Part shown: one piece after another, positions 1 to 8,546 of the stretch | Layout: every line of letters starts with the position of its first letter | Numbering within the stretch: position 1 is the first letter of the stretch | DNA from: CALOFP01 sp942492635 | Lineage (GTDB): Bacteria > UBP6 > UBA1177 > CALOFP01 | Reading direction: 5' to 3' | NCBI GenBank assembly: GCA_942492635.1 | Contig: CALOFP010000001.1 | Coordinates: 372,001 to 436,000 of the forward strand | DNA: 64,000 nt | Notes under the pieces: generated by a model | Told to the model about the DNA's origin: nothing | The model's input: the letters and a program-made list of their open reading frames with translations, nothing else | Database searches by the model: none | Position numbers and translations under genes: made by a program

Positions 1-1603
1 AAACCTTTTCGCCGAAATAGAAATCATATTTTTCATCGTATCTGTAGGAGAGGATATCGTAGGTTCCGGGCCTCAGATGGCCGTATTTTTTAAGAAATTC
101 ATCTTTATCAAGTTTGGAGAAATCTTTCTGCATCTGTTTGGATACGGTATTGAGAGAGTTCAGGATCCGCTCATACTCTTCTGTCGTTACTATTCCGCAA
201 TCCTTAAATGACTTCAGGAACTGGACGGCAATAAACGCGGCTCTTGCAACTCCGGCAAAAGGAAGTGTCCCGTAGGTTTTACAGTATTCCATGAGCCAGA
301 AAATTTTGTCGATTGTGGAGAGATGGCTGTTTAAAACGGATTGATATTTCTCTTCGAGCATCTCCACTTTTTTTATATCTTCCTTGTACAGTCCTTTTTC
401 GGGATCGATAACGTTGTTCGTAAGTTCTAGAAGCGATATTTTTATATGCTCCATCTCACACTCCGCGAATTCGTAACTTGACAGATTTCTCAGTTTTTCC
501 GGCAAATTGAGATAGTAGCAGCTGTGAACGATTTCGAACTCGATCTTATCGTGGAGAGAGGGTGTTTCTTCAAGTCTTTCCAAATAGTGGTCTACCAGTT
601 TTTCGGCAATTTTTTCATCCAAATTTTTCGGGATGAAGGAGTTGAAATCGACACGCACGTCGATGAACGGAACCCCGAGGAAAGAGACCATCAGCGGATG
701 GGATGTAAGATTTCGGTAACCGTAGTCGTTTCTCTGTAGCGCCCAAACGGTGTCGGTAACAAGCTCCCTGTAGAGGGAAAGTGCCAGGGATCTGGGTTTC
801 ACTCCTATTATTTCCGCAGGATTCCAGTCGGGCATGACTCCGAACAGTGTTTTTTTTCCGAGAAGATCGGGGTGCGGTTTCGATAGCTTAACTATCTTTT
901 TCCTGATTTTTCTTATTGAATTTTTAAGATCTATTTTTGAAAGATTATCTTTTTTTTCATTTACGATGATGGGCCTTACCTGAAGTAAAAAGAGCTCATC
1001 CTTCTCATTAAATGCAAATTCAATATCCAGGAAGGGGTTGTCAAAAATTTTCTCAAGCTCTTTTGCAAGATTGATGACAGCTTTCAGGTAACGGTTCTCT
1101 ATTCTCGCATCGGAATATTTGAAAGAGATAAAAGTGCTGGAACTGCATGTGGAACCGGATGTGACGGAATCGTTATCGTTGCCGAGTGTGTAGTCGATTA
1201 CATAGTATGGAGCCAGCGTGTCGATATCACAGGTGAAAAGTACTCCGGCCATTTTAATATCGGTAAGCATCGGCTGGACAAGCACTTCGTTGTCACTGTC
1301 GATTGAATCGTATGAATCCAGTACCCGTCGAATAGCGACCTCCAACTCACCCACTCCATTTTTATCAATATTTCCGTGACTTTGAAAATGACCGGCATTG
1401 GAAAAACTTTCACAATCTTCATTTTTTGCAGATGATCTTACTATCAGAATATCCTCTTTAAAAAAGCTTCTTATCGAGGTGATTATTTTTTCGGGATTTT
1501 CCAGAAAATCATGGTGCCTGAAAATAAAGCAATCAAGAACCGAGGCTTGAGTAACCACTTTTTTCAGTTTTTCCAGCACTCCACCCTTGGTTGAAAATTT
1601 CAT
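1..1603 (-). CDS. PEP synthase-like protein (PEP/pyruvate-binding domain), C-terminus cut by window edge
   Basis: The minus strand is open from an ATG at 1603 to the first base, giving 534 codons with no stop, so the C-terminus lies outside. The N-terminal half resembles the ATP-binding (PPDK N-terminal) domain of phosphoenolpyruvate synthases: VRSSAKNED near residue 50, a VLVQPML strand, then LLQVRPI near residue 200, the usual end of that domain. Near the edge it reads YGHLRPGTYDI, a motif I associate with PEP-synthase-like proteins in polysaccharide loci. The phosphohistidine and PEP-binding domains would lie beyond the edge and cannot be checked. The start overlaps the formyltransferase stop as ATGA, so the two are translationally coupled. 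Its role in glycan synthesis, perhaps phosphoryl or pyruvyl transfer, is inference. Confidence 0.8.
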   Translation of the reverse strand, partial: MKFSTKGGVLEKLKKVVTQASVLDCFIFRHHDFLENPEKIITSIRSFFKEDILIVRSSAKNEDCESFSNAGHFQSHGNIDKNGVGELEVAIRRVLDSYDSIDSDNEVLVQPMLTDIKMAGVLFTCDIDTLAPYYVIDYTLGNDNDSVTSGSTCSSSTFISFKYSDARIENRYLKAVINLAKELEKIFDNPFLDIEFAFNEKDELFLLQVRPIIVNEKKDNLSKIDLKNSIRKIRKKIVKLSKPHPDLLGKKTLFGVMPDWNPAEIIGVKPRSLALSLYRELVTDTVWALQRNDYGYRNLTSHPLMVSFLGVPFIDVRVDFNSFIPKNLDEKIAEKLVDHYLERLEETPSLHDKIEFEIVHSCYYLNLPEKLRNLSSYEFAECEMEHIKISLLELTNNVIDPEKGLYKEDIKKVEMLEEKYQSVLNSHLSTIDKIFWLMEYCKTYGTLPFAGVARAAFIAVQFLKSFKDCGIVTTEEYERILNSLNTVSKQMQKDFSKLDKDEFLKKYGHLRPGTYDILSYRYDEKYDFYFGEKV

Positions 1604-2304
1604 ATCTGCCCCGTCTTTTTCATGGATAAGTGCTTTAAAACAGGATGAATTATGTAGTAATACTTGATATCCGAATCTTCCTGCTCCTGAATTTTGATTT
1701 TTTCATTCTTATTGTAATCATTCAGAATTTCCACAAGAAGATCCGCCCTTATCAAAGGATCGTATATGAAATCGATGTTACTGAATTGAGCGGTGGGTAG
1801 AGGATAAATTTTCTTTTTTATTATCTCACCGGCATCAATTTTTTCATTCATGAAAAATGCCGTAACTCCGCAGCACTTCTCCTTGAGAATCGAGTAGTAG
1901 ACCGTGGTACTTCCCCGGAATCGCGGCAGAATACCGGGATGGAGGTGAACAAACCTTTTACCGGTATCAAAAATTTTCTTTTCGAGAATTTCCCCGCCGC
2001 TGCCGGAAAATATTATGAAATCCTCTTCCATTTTTTCTATTTTTCCGGAGAGCTCATTAAAACCCTTCTCTTCAACAGATTCAGCTCCGGACAGTTTTAC
2101 CAAATCATCAAAATCCTTATCCAGAACCATTTCGAACCCATTGAAATTAAATTTCAAACCAAGATACTTTTCAATTGAAAAATGTTTTGCTGAATTATAA
2201 ATAACAATCTTGTTGAAGGAAATTCTATTCTCCCGAAGTAATTTGAGATAAAAATAGGTTCTGAAACCGGGACTGCCGATAAGTGCAAAATTATTCAGTT
2301 TCAT
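1600..2304 (-). CDS. formyltransferase family protein (sugar N-formyltransferase-like)
   Basis: This 234-residue protein carries the signature of the folate-dependent formyltransferase fold: HLHPGILPRFRG near residue 120, in which the His and the following loop are catalytic in methionyl-tRNA and sugar formyltransferases, then a Thr-rich segment and DAGEII about 35 residues later. It is shorter than Fmt (about 310 residues) and lacks an evident tRNA-binding C-terminal domain. With its place in a glycan operon, this favours formylation of an amino sugar, possibly the product of the DegT aminotransferase encoded at 9644-10771. An AGGAAGG Shine-Dalgarno precedes the ATG. It overlaps the upstream gene by 14 bases and the downstream one by 4. 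The substrate is inferred. Confidence 0.75.
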   Translation of the reverse strand: MKLNNFALIGSPGFRTYFYLKLLRENRISFNKIVIYNSAKHFSIEKYLGLKFNFNGFEMVLDKDFDDLVKLSGAESVEEKGFNELSGKIEKMEEDFIIFSGSGGEILEKKIFDTGKRFVHLHPGILPRFRGSTTVYYSILKEKCCGVTAFFMNEKIDAGEIIKKKIYPLPTAQFSNIDFIYDPLIRADLLVEILNDYNKNEKIKIQEQEDSDIKYYYIIHPVLKHLSMKKTGQI

Positions 2305-2761
2305 TTTCTATCCTTCCTACTGTTTCCATCTCGTTTTCGATTGAAGAAATAGCAAAGTTTATCATGAGATCAGAGAAAGAGGCTACATCTTGAGACACAA
2401 TCACATCATTCAATTTCATCAGTGTGCTGAGATATCCGTAATCCCTGTTTTCTTTTAAAATTTTGGATAGAGCAAAGCTGACCATTACAATAAATTCGAT
2501 ATCTTTCGATTCGCTGATCGGGAAAAACCTTTTTCTTACTTCGAATTTTTTCAATATTTTTGAAAGATAGGGTTCATCGAGATTCGTATGGAAGTTTTTT
2601 ATGAAAGCTGAGTAGGTCTTCTCTTTTCTTTTAGTCGATTTTTTCAAAAAATCATGGCGATTTTCATAATATCCTTTGAGGAATTCATCATCGTCAACTT
2701 TGGAATATTCGTACTTTTCGGGATGATTTAAAAGATTTTTATCGGTGTATGCGTACTTCAT
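2291..2761 (-). CDS. conserved-looking hypothetical protein of the glycan operon
   Basis: I do not recognise this 156-residue, charged, mostly helical-looking protein. It has no signal peptide, membrane segment or cysteine motif. An ATG at 2776 is possible, but the ATG at 2761 gives a TAATG junction with the APS kinase stop, the overlap style used throughout this operon, so I prefer it. Its position between an APS-kinase-like gene and a formyltransferase suggests a cytoplasmic helper or modifying enzyme in glycan synthesis, but nothing in the sequence names a reaction. Confidence 0.65.
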   Translation of the reverse strand: MKYAYTDKNLLNHPEKYEYSKVDDDEFLKGYYENRHDFLKKSTKRKEKTYSAFIKNFHTNLDEPYLSKILKKFEVRKRFFPISESKDIEFIVMVSFALSKILKENRDYGYLSTLMKLNDVIVSQDVASFSDLMINFAISSIENEMETVGRIENETE

Positions 2762-3264
2762 TAAATCTCCATCCATCTATCCGTCACAATCCGGGCTATT
2801 GAATCTGCTGAAAGTGCCGGATCGTCAATAACCAGATCGCTTCCCGTCGGTTTTTGAAAAGGCATGTCGACTCCCACAACGTTTGTTAGTGAGCCTTCGA
2901 GTGCCCTGCTGTATAGATTTTTGTTATCCCGTTTTTTCAGTTCATCCAGCTCATAATCGAGAAACAGCTCGAAATATTTACTGAAAATAATTCTATTTTC
3001 ATCCCTGTGATGCTGAAAAATCGAGAGCATCGAAACCACAACCACGGCGCCCTGTTTTTCCAGAACAGTGCAGAGTCTTTGAATTCTTCGGGAATTCTTC
3101 TCCCTGTCCTCCATTTTGTGAGTCAGGTCATCTCCCCATACAAAACGCATGTCGTCTCCGTCGATATGGATTGCGTTGAGATTTTTCTCCTTCAACATCC
3201 CCGCAACCTTAGCTGCTACGGTTGTTTTTCCGGCTCCGGAGAGTCCGATAATCCATATAACCAT
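2761..3264 (-). CDS. cysC: adenylylsulfate kinase-like protein (CysC family)
   Basis: This 167-residue protein has the P-loop GLSGAGKTT at residues 7-15, a DGDDMR motif near residue 36 matching the DGDxxR of APS kinases, and a late KKRDNKNLYSRA segment matching the conserved xxRDxKxLYxxA lid region. APS kinase makes PAPS, the sulfate donor of sulfotransferases, and a sulfotransferase-like gene lies two genes upstream. No ATP sulfurylase is seen, so APS would come from elsewhere in the genome. CysC-like kinases in polysaccharide loci can also act on other substrates, so sulfation is likely but not proven. The start has a GAGG Shine-Dalgarno. Confidence 0.82.
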   Translation of the reverse strand: MVIWIIGLSGAGKTTVAAKVAGMLKEKNLNAIHIDGDDMRFVWGDDLTHKMEDREKNSRRIQRLCTVLEKQGAVVVVSMLSIFQHHRDENRIIFSKYFELFLDYELDELKKRDNKNLYSRALEGSLTNVVGVDMPFQKPTGSDLVIDDPALSADSIARIVTDRWMEI

Positions 3265-3275
3265 GCTGATTTCCT

Positions 3276-4058
3276 CTAATCTTTTTCTGCAACTACAACA
3301 AGAAGGTTGGAAAATTTCTTCGGCAGCAGTCTGTGCAGAACCGTATCTATAAGGTTGCCGAAAAAATTGAGCTGAAATCCAGCCGATCTTGCGGACGACT
3401 CCCTGAAAACCGAACTTTTCATCTCTTTTTTCCTGAAACAGTCGAATTTGAACAGAAATGAAACATTTCTCGCATAGACCAGTCGCTTTATTCTGAAATT
3501 GTTTTTTTTCAGGAATTTTTTTAACGATTCAACATCGAAATGCATCCTGTGAAATTCATTTTTATTTCCTGAATTCACAATCCTCTCGATAACTCTGTTT
3601 TCCAAACTGTCATACCGGACAGATGCAACAAGTTTGCCACCTTTTTTGAGAACCCGAGCGGTTTCTGAAAATGCCTTTTCTATCTGTTCGACAGTTTCCA
3701 GATTGTGGTATAACCCGAATGCGAGACAAACATCAAAACAATCGTTTTCATAAGGCAAATCGGTAATATCACCCTGAACAACTTCAGCTTCGGGATCTTT
3801 ATTCATGATATTATCCACGGCAATCCGACTGTACTCGAGGCCTTTTATGTCAAATCCGCTGTTTTTGTAATGGAAGTATACTCTTCCGGCACCGCAGCCC
3901 GCCTCCAGAATTTTCTGTGATTTATCCTTTACCGCAATATTCGCATACTTTATCGGATAGGTATTTAAATTGTCGAACTCATCGTTATCCACACCCGCTT
4001 TTTCCCATCTGTCGTTCCAATAGTCGATGTTGTGCCTGTCTCTGTATACTTTTCTCAA
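3276..4058 (-). CDS. class I SAM-dependent methyltransferase
   Basis: A 260-residue cytosolic protein with the SAM-binding motif I ILEAGCGAGR near residue 70, motif II acidic strand IKGLEYS, and motif IV-like FDVCLAFGLYHNLE, all typical of the Methyltransf_11/25 class. The start is a TTG at 4058 behind GGAG with a six-base spacer; the sulfotransferase stop is one base away. It presumably O- or N-methylates a sugar or acts on a lipid-linked glycan, but the substrate cannot be read from sequence. Confidence 0.8.
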   Translation of the reverse strand: MRKVYRDRHNIDYWNDRWEKAGVDNDEFDNLNTYPIKYANIAVKDKSQKILEAGCGAGRVYFHYKNSGFDIKGLEYSRIAVDNIMNKDPEAEVVQGDITDLPYENDCFDVCLAFGLYHNLETVEQIEKAFSETARVLKKGGKLVASVRYDSLENRVIERIVNSGNKNEFHRMHFDVESLKKFLKKNNFRIKRLVYARNVSFLFKFDCFRKKEMKSSVFRESSARSAGFQLNFFGNLIDTVLHRLLPKKFSNLLVVVAEKD

Positions 4059-4059
4059 A

Positions 4060-5229
4060 TCAACTCCTGTCTTTCAAAAATTTTTCGAACAGATCCAAGT
4101 TGTCGCCGTCAACAGGATATGGAACGATGATTCTATCGGCATCAAAACCGAAATCGATAACTTTTTTCACCATCTGCAGAAGGTTGAATACTTTTACCGA
4201 AAATATAAAAAGATAATCTCCGTTTTTATACTTTCCACAAACAAACTCTTTAAAGGAGATATGATTTTCATCAGCATCATCTATTTCATTAATAATATCA
4301 ATGCAATTATCTTCCAAAACACTTTTTACATTTCTGTAGACTCTACCTGTTCCATATACGGAAACCTTTTTGTAGCGTAGTTTCTTCAGAGGAATTTCCT
4401 CCTTTCCGAAGCGGTACATGCAAAAGTTGTTCTGAAATTCAATTTTTTTATCTTTCATGTACCCGAGGTTGTAAAGACCGTCGAAGGCAAGATATTCTAT
4501 CAGCGCTACCCTTTCTTCATCGAAAAAGTTCTTATATTTTTTAAACTTGGGTCCTTCGGAAAGCATTGTGGAATTCTTTTTTCCCGGTTTATTCTGATCT
4601 TCCAGATAATTTTCTATTTTTTTATAGGGAACACGTTTTTCCAGATTCATTCGGTTCTGCAGATTGCATGCAACCTCTTCTGTTTTTTTCTTGAGATCGA
4701 AAAATGAGAGCTCATAAAATTTATCCCTATTTTTTATAAATGAACAGACATGATTGTTCCAATCCCTTGCCAGCGCCGCAATTATGGCATCACTTCGTGA
4801 GAGTTCCTGGTCTGTCACACCGAAAAGGAGCCTGTTTTTACTGGGGCTTCGACCTCTAAGCATCGAAACCACAACATCCCTGCAATCCCGGTGGATATAA
4901 ATAGATAAAGGTCTCAGCAGACCGCCGTTTAAAATACGATCCGGAGAAATCGAACTTTCAAGTACCGAAATTTCCTCCAGTATTCCGATCTCTCTTTTAA
5001 CAAATTTTCCATGGGATAGAGTTTTTTCAACTTCCAGATTTATAAAAAATTCAATAAATTCCTTCTCCCTATCCACAGCGTATAGGGAGGCGTAGTTGCA
5101 GAAGAGGTTTTCTGCATATTCCTCATAAATTTTATTTCTGAAGCTGCCGTTTTCCTTAAGCAGATATTCAGTAATCCGCGTTGTGAGAAGCATTCCTGAT
5201 GAACCGAAGCCGTTAACGAGGATTTTCAT
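4060..5229 (-). CDS. sulfotransferase-like protein with C-terminal nucleotide-binding-like module
   Basis: The N-terminal ~270 residues look like a PAPS-dependent sulfotransferase. A glycine-rich NGFGSSGMLLTT loop at residue 6 sits where the 5'-phosphosulfate loop lies, and IYIHRDCRDVVVSM near residue 130 matches the 3'-phosphate binding motif (RxxRDxxxS). The C-terminal ~100 residues form a second module beginning VSVYGTGRVYRN, followed by an acidic turn. It resembles modules attached to other enzymes of this operon (see findings). At 389 residues it is longer than a bare sulfotransferase because of this extension. With the CysC-like kinase it suggests a sulfated glycan. Shine-Dalgarno AAGGTGAG precedes the ATG. 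Confidence 0.68.
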   Translation of the reverse strand: MKILVNGFGSSGMLLTTRITEYLLKENGSFRNKIYEEYAENLFCNYASLYAVDREKEFIEFFINLEVEKTLSHGKFVKREIGILEEISVLESSISPDRILNGGLLRPLSIYIHRDCRDVVVSMLRGRSPSKNRLLFGVTDQELSRSDAIIAALARDWNNHVCSFIKNRDKFYELSFFDLKKKTEEVACNLQNRMNLEKRVPYKKIENYLEDQNKPGKKNSTMLSEGPKFKKYKNFFDEERVALIEYLAFDGLYNLGYMKDKKIEFQNNFCMYRFGKEEIPLKKLRYKKVSVYGTGRVYRNVKSVLEDNCIDIINEIDDADENHISFKEFVCGKYKNGDYLFIFSVKVFNLLQMVKKVIDFGFDADRIIVPYPVDGDNLDLFEKFLKDRS

Positions 5230-5237
5230 GTCTCACC

Positions 5238-6569
5238 TTAATAATCAAAATCCGGAGTTATTGAAATATATCTATCGTTATTTAAAGATTTCAGTCTGTT
5301 TTCCATGTTTTTCTGAAACTTTGTTGGCGCGATCAGGATCAAATCATAGTTCTTCGAATTCAACTGATCCATATTGAAAACAGGAAGAGCGTCAAACTCT
5401 CCTTTCTTATAATCGTCGATGAAACAGAGAATTTTAAGATCGGGCCTGAATTTTTCAACAAACCTTTTCAGTATAACTCCGGGAATCCCAGCACCGTAAA
5501 TGCAGATGGATAGATCTTTTCCAATTTTCCCTATTTCACGAAGAGAGTTTTGCTGAAGTTCTTCTGATCCACACTTGAGGCCATCTTTGTAAATGGAGGA
5601 AAACTCATCTATAGATTTTTCAATTTTTTTCCATTCCAGTTTCGCCTCGTTGTTGTTATCCGGAAATATTTCAGGAAGAGAAGAGTGAAGAACTTCAATA
5701 TCATCGACTTTCTTCTCTTTCTTTGTCAGAAGCGCCGATTCCCTGACCGAGGCTGTGGAATTGAAGTAGCCGTCAAACAGTTTTTCAACGAACCCTTTTG
5801 CTTCCTCGAAATTAACTCCATCCTTCTGACTTACATAATCGGAAAGAAGATCAATCAACTTGTAGTATGCAAATCTTGTTTTCTCATTTCTTACAATTTC
5901 TTCGATATATTGAAAATTGTAGCCCGCCGATCTATAATCCCACTCTCTCGCCGAGAAAAACTTCGGTAAAACTCTCACTTTTCCATTGATTGCCGGGATA
6001 ATTTGAACAAGAAGCGACCAGATTCCCGGAAACTCTTTCAGTTCATACTTATCCAGAAGCTTAAAAAGATCCTTGAGGTTTTCGGTTTTCTGAACGCTGT
6101 AGAAAAGAAAAATAGGAGCTGGTAAAAAGAATTTACTCAACCTTTCTACTGCTGTTACGTCATTAACATCGATATCTAAGGAACTCAGGTATATCGGAGC
6201 CTGTACAGTGCCTTTTGAGAATTTATGGTAACAGACATAAGCACCGAGGGCGGCGGAATAGTCGTCGTTTTCTTTTAAAAACAAAAGCATCTTCCGGATG
6301 GACTCTGGGATTGAGTAGTCATCATCCGCACACATGATTACATGATCGGTTTTTAATTCTTCAACTACCCTTTCACATTTTTCAACGAGACCTAGGTTGG
6401 GAAAATGAAAATATGTGACATTGGGGAACAGATCACAGTTTACATATCGTTCGGGAGATGAATCGACAACAACTACTTTTATCTCTAAACCGCTGTAGTA
6501 CACCAAAACTCTATCCAGATATTGATGCCGGTCGTGAGTGGGAATTATCATTGTCAGATCTTTTAACAT
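5238..6569 (-). CDS. GT2-type glycosyltransferase with C-terminal Rossmann-like module
   Basis: The start MIIPTHDRHQYLDR followed by VVVDSS and the DxD-like CADDDYS near residue 100 mark a GT-A fold glycosyltransferase of family 2, the subtype often annotated TIGR00180. About 250 further residues lack an obvious domain. The last ~90 residues begin ICIYGAGIPGVILKR and contain CFIDDYKKG, a nucleotide-binding-like module also found at the N-terminus of the TylF-type gene at 8547-9641. A GTG at 6572 could start it, but the ATG at 6569 forms TGATG with the upstream stop. It probably transfers a sugar to a growing surface glycan; donor and acceptor are unknown. Confidence 0.75.
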   Translation of the reverse strand: MLKDLTMIIPTHDRHQYLDRVLVYYSGLEIKVVVVDSSPERYVNCDLFPNVTYFHFPNLGLVEKCERVVEELKTDHVIMCADDDYSIPESIRKMLLFLKENDDYSAALGAYVCYHKFSKGTVQAPIYLSSLDIDVNDVTAVERLSKFFLPAPIFLFYSVQKTENLKDLFKLLDKYELKEFPGIWSLLVQIIPAINGKVRVLPKFFSAREWDYRSAGYNFQYIEEIVRNEKTRFAYYKLIDLLSDYVSQKDGVNFEEAKGFVEKLFDGYFNSTASVRESALLTKKEKKVDDIEVLHSSLPEIFPDNNNEAKLEWKKIEKSIDEFSSIYKDGLKCGSEELQQNSLREIGKIGKDLSICIYGAGIPGVILKRFVEKFRPDLKILCFIDDYKKGEFDALPVFNMDQLNSKNYDLILIAPTKFQKNMENRLKSLNNDRYISITPDFDY

Positions 6570-7306
6570 CACTTCACCCTTTTCAAATAACCGTCCGGAG
6601 CTACAGTGAGGAAAAGTTTGTCCTGAACATTTCTGTCTATTTCAAATTCGTCGTGTGTTTCAAGAAACTTGTGAACGGCAGTTTTGGGATTGTTTATCTT
6701 ATCCCAGGGTCGGTCATTAAAGAGAGAATCGGGAACATCAGCGATAATTGTATCAAAAACAACACAGTAGCTACCCCTTGAAACAAATGGCGAGTAAAGC
6801 TCGAGTTCCCTATTCACATGATCTCCGGTGTGATTTGAGTCGAGGACAACCATTACTTTTTCGTACCCTTCCACAAATCTGTTTACTTTTTCCACAATGC
6901 CCTCTGATATGGAAGAGCCTTCGATCATGGTGATTCTCTTGAACATCGGGTGTTTTTCAATTTCAAACCGGTTATGCTCTCTGATATCTATATCAATTCC
7001 GAGGACATGTCCTTTTTCCATCCCCATCATTTCTAGAAAGGATGCATACATTATCAGGGAGCCGCCGTGGGCAATGCCGGTTTCTATGATAAGATCCGGT
7101 TTTACATCCCAGATTATCTCCTGCATGGCAACAACATCCTGAGGATATTGAATTACCGGGCGCCCCATCCAGCTGAAATTATATGAATATTTAGCAACGA
7201 TACTCTCTTCCATAAACGCTCTGGAAAGATTTTTCAATTTTTCGTTCCCGGAATAGGAACCGATTCTCTCTCTGCGTTCTTCTAAAAATTGTCTGTTTTT
7301 ATCCAT
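6569..7306 (-). CDS. cephalosporin hydroxylase (CmcI)-family methyltransferase
   Basis: This protein of about 245 residues matches the CmcI/rhamnosyl O-methyltransferase family: IIETGIAHGGSL is the SAM-binding loop, then GIDIDIREHNR, a central VVLDSNHTGDHV strand with the metal-binding Asp and His pattern, and a late WDKINNPKTAV. Despite the family name, members in glycan loci act as sugar O-methyltransferases. The ATG at 7306 follows a GGGAAA sequence; the TTG at 7309 is an alternative. It overlaps the preceding methyltransferase gene and ends in a TGATG junction with the GT2 gene. Confidence 0.8.
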   Translation of the reverse strand: MDKNRQFLEERRERIGSYSGNEKLKNLSRAFMEESIVAKYSYNFSWMGRPVIQYPQDVVAMQEIIWDVKPDLIIETGIAHGGSLIMYASFLEMMGMEKGHVLGIDIDIREHNRFEIEKHPMFKRITMIEGSSISEGIVEKVNRFVEGYEKVMVVLDSNHTGDHVNRELELYSPFVSRGSYCVVFDTIIADVPDSLFNDRPWDKINNPKTAVHKFLETHDEFEIDRNVQDKLFLTVAPDGYLKRVK

Positions 7307-8546
7307 CAATTTCCCTAATGTAAAATTCAGGCAGCAAGTTTACCACCAGATCACCCTTCATTAAATTTTTCGAGAGATACTCCTCAACTTCAGCTTTATG
7401 ATCGATAGCTAGATTCAGTACCGCCATCTGCCTATCATCAGATCTTTCCAACAGTTTATCGACACTGTAGATTGGAATATCCAGTAGCGGTATAAATTTA
7501 TTTTCCTTGTTTCGATCCCTGTCAACTGCAAACTCTATTTCGCCTTTTCTTAATTCAAGCCAGTTTAACAGAGTTGAAGATTTTAATCCTCCGCCGTAAC
7601 CGACAACTCGGAAATTGTTATTTTGCAGATTATCCAAGCTCTTTTTTATATCGGATTTTAAAAATTGAAATTCCTTTCCGAAACGATTCAGGTTTTCCAC
7701 TCCGATCACTTCTGACTCTTTTTCGAGATGTCCATTCAATACAGGCACATGATTTATTCCGCCGGCTTTTCTTAGAACCATCCTGAAGTAGTTTTCTCCC
7801 CGGTACTCCGAATCGTTCTCTATATCCATAACATTCAAAGCAAACTTGTCGAAAAGATGCATCAGAGACTTCAATGTGAACCAGTTACAGTTAAGGTGAT
7901 CGAAACAGTCGATCCGCTTTTTCCCGTAAACCAGGGCAAAGGAGGGAATTTCGAAAAAGAGGTAACTGTTCTCATCCATAATTCCGGATATGTTTTTGAA
8001 GAACGAAGTTATATCGGGAACAACTTCGGCAACGGAATTAACAAGAATAAGTTTGGGAGTTTTTCCTTCTGCCGTTAATTTTTCTGCTGTTGAACTGTCA
8101 AAATATTCATTTATAACATCAAAATCGTACTCCACATTTTCATGAATCGAGGGTTCGACTCCTATCAGGTTTCTGAAATTGTTCTCATAAAACTTCCTGA
8201 GCAGCGAACCGTCACCGCAGCCTATCTCCAGAATCAACTCATCTTTTGAAACAAGCGAACGTTCCTTAACGTAAGAAACAATCAGATCGTAATGTTTTCT
8301 CACGTTTTTTGAAACAGCCGAAGTGTAGAGATTTTCACCTTTCAGCATCCGGGATGGAATTTTTCTTACACTCCTTACAAAAGAGCAGTTCTCACACATT
8401 TCAAGAATCAGTTCCTCTTTCCATATTTCAGAACGGCCGGGAACCGAAACAGGAAAGCCAAGTGGAATTTTGCCTAGATCCACAAGGGTTTTAAATGAGT
8501 TACCTGAACAGATGTTGCAGCTTTCCACCATTTTTTTCTCTTTCAT
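7299..8546 (-). CDS. class I SAM methyltransferase of the C-methyltransferase type
   Basis: This 415-residue protein has three parts. The first ~60 residues hold a CxxC...CxxC zinc-ribbon-like segment (CNIC and CENC). The central domain carries LILEIGCGDGSLL, a SAM-binding motif, then a GVEPS strand. The C-terminal domain begins VVGYGGGLKSSTLLNW and contains AVDRDRNKENK. This is the domain order of sugar C-methyltransferases (Methyltransf_13 / SAM domain / Methyltransf_14), shared with the gene at 10771-11991. The C-terminal module has lost the AAKGN form seen there (it reads GGLKSS), so the activity may differ. The start directly abuts the TylF-like stop. Confidence 0.75.
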   Translation of the reverse strand: MKEKKMVESCNICSGNSFKTLVDLGKIPLGFPVSVPGRSEIWKEELILEMCENCSFVRSVRKIPSRMLKGENLYTSAVSKNVRKHYDLIVSYVKERSLVSKDELILEIGCGDGSLLRKFYENNFRNLIGVEPSIHENVEYDFDVINEYFDSSTAEKLTAEGKTPKLILVNSVAEVVPDITSFFKNISGIMDENSYLFFEIPSFALVYGKKRIDCFDHLNCNWFTLKSLMHLFDKFALNVMDIENDSEYRGENYFRMVLRKAGGINHVPVLNGHLEKESEVIGVENLNRFGKEFQFLKSDIKKSLDNLQNNNFRVVGYGGGLKSSTLLNWLELRKGEIEFAVDRDRNKENKFIPLLDIPIYSVDKLLERSDDRQMAVLNLAIDHKAEVEEYLSKNLMKGDLVVNLLPEFYIREIDG

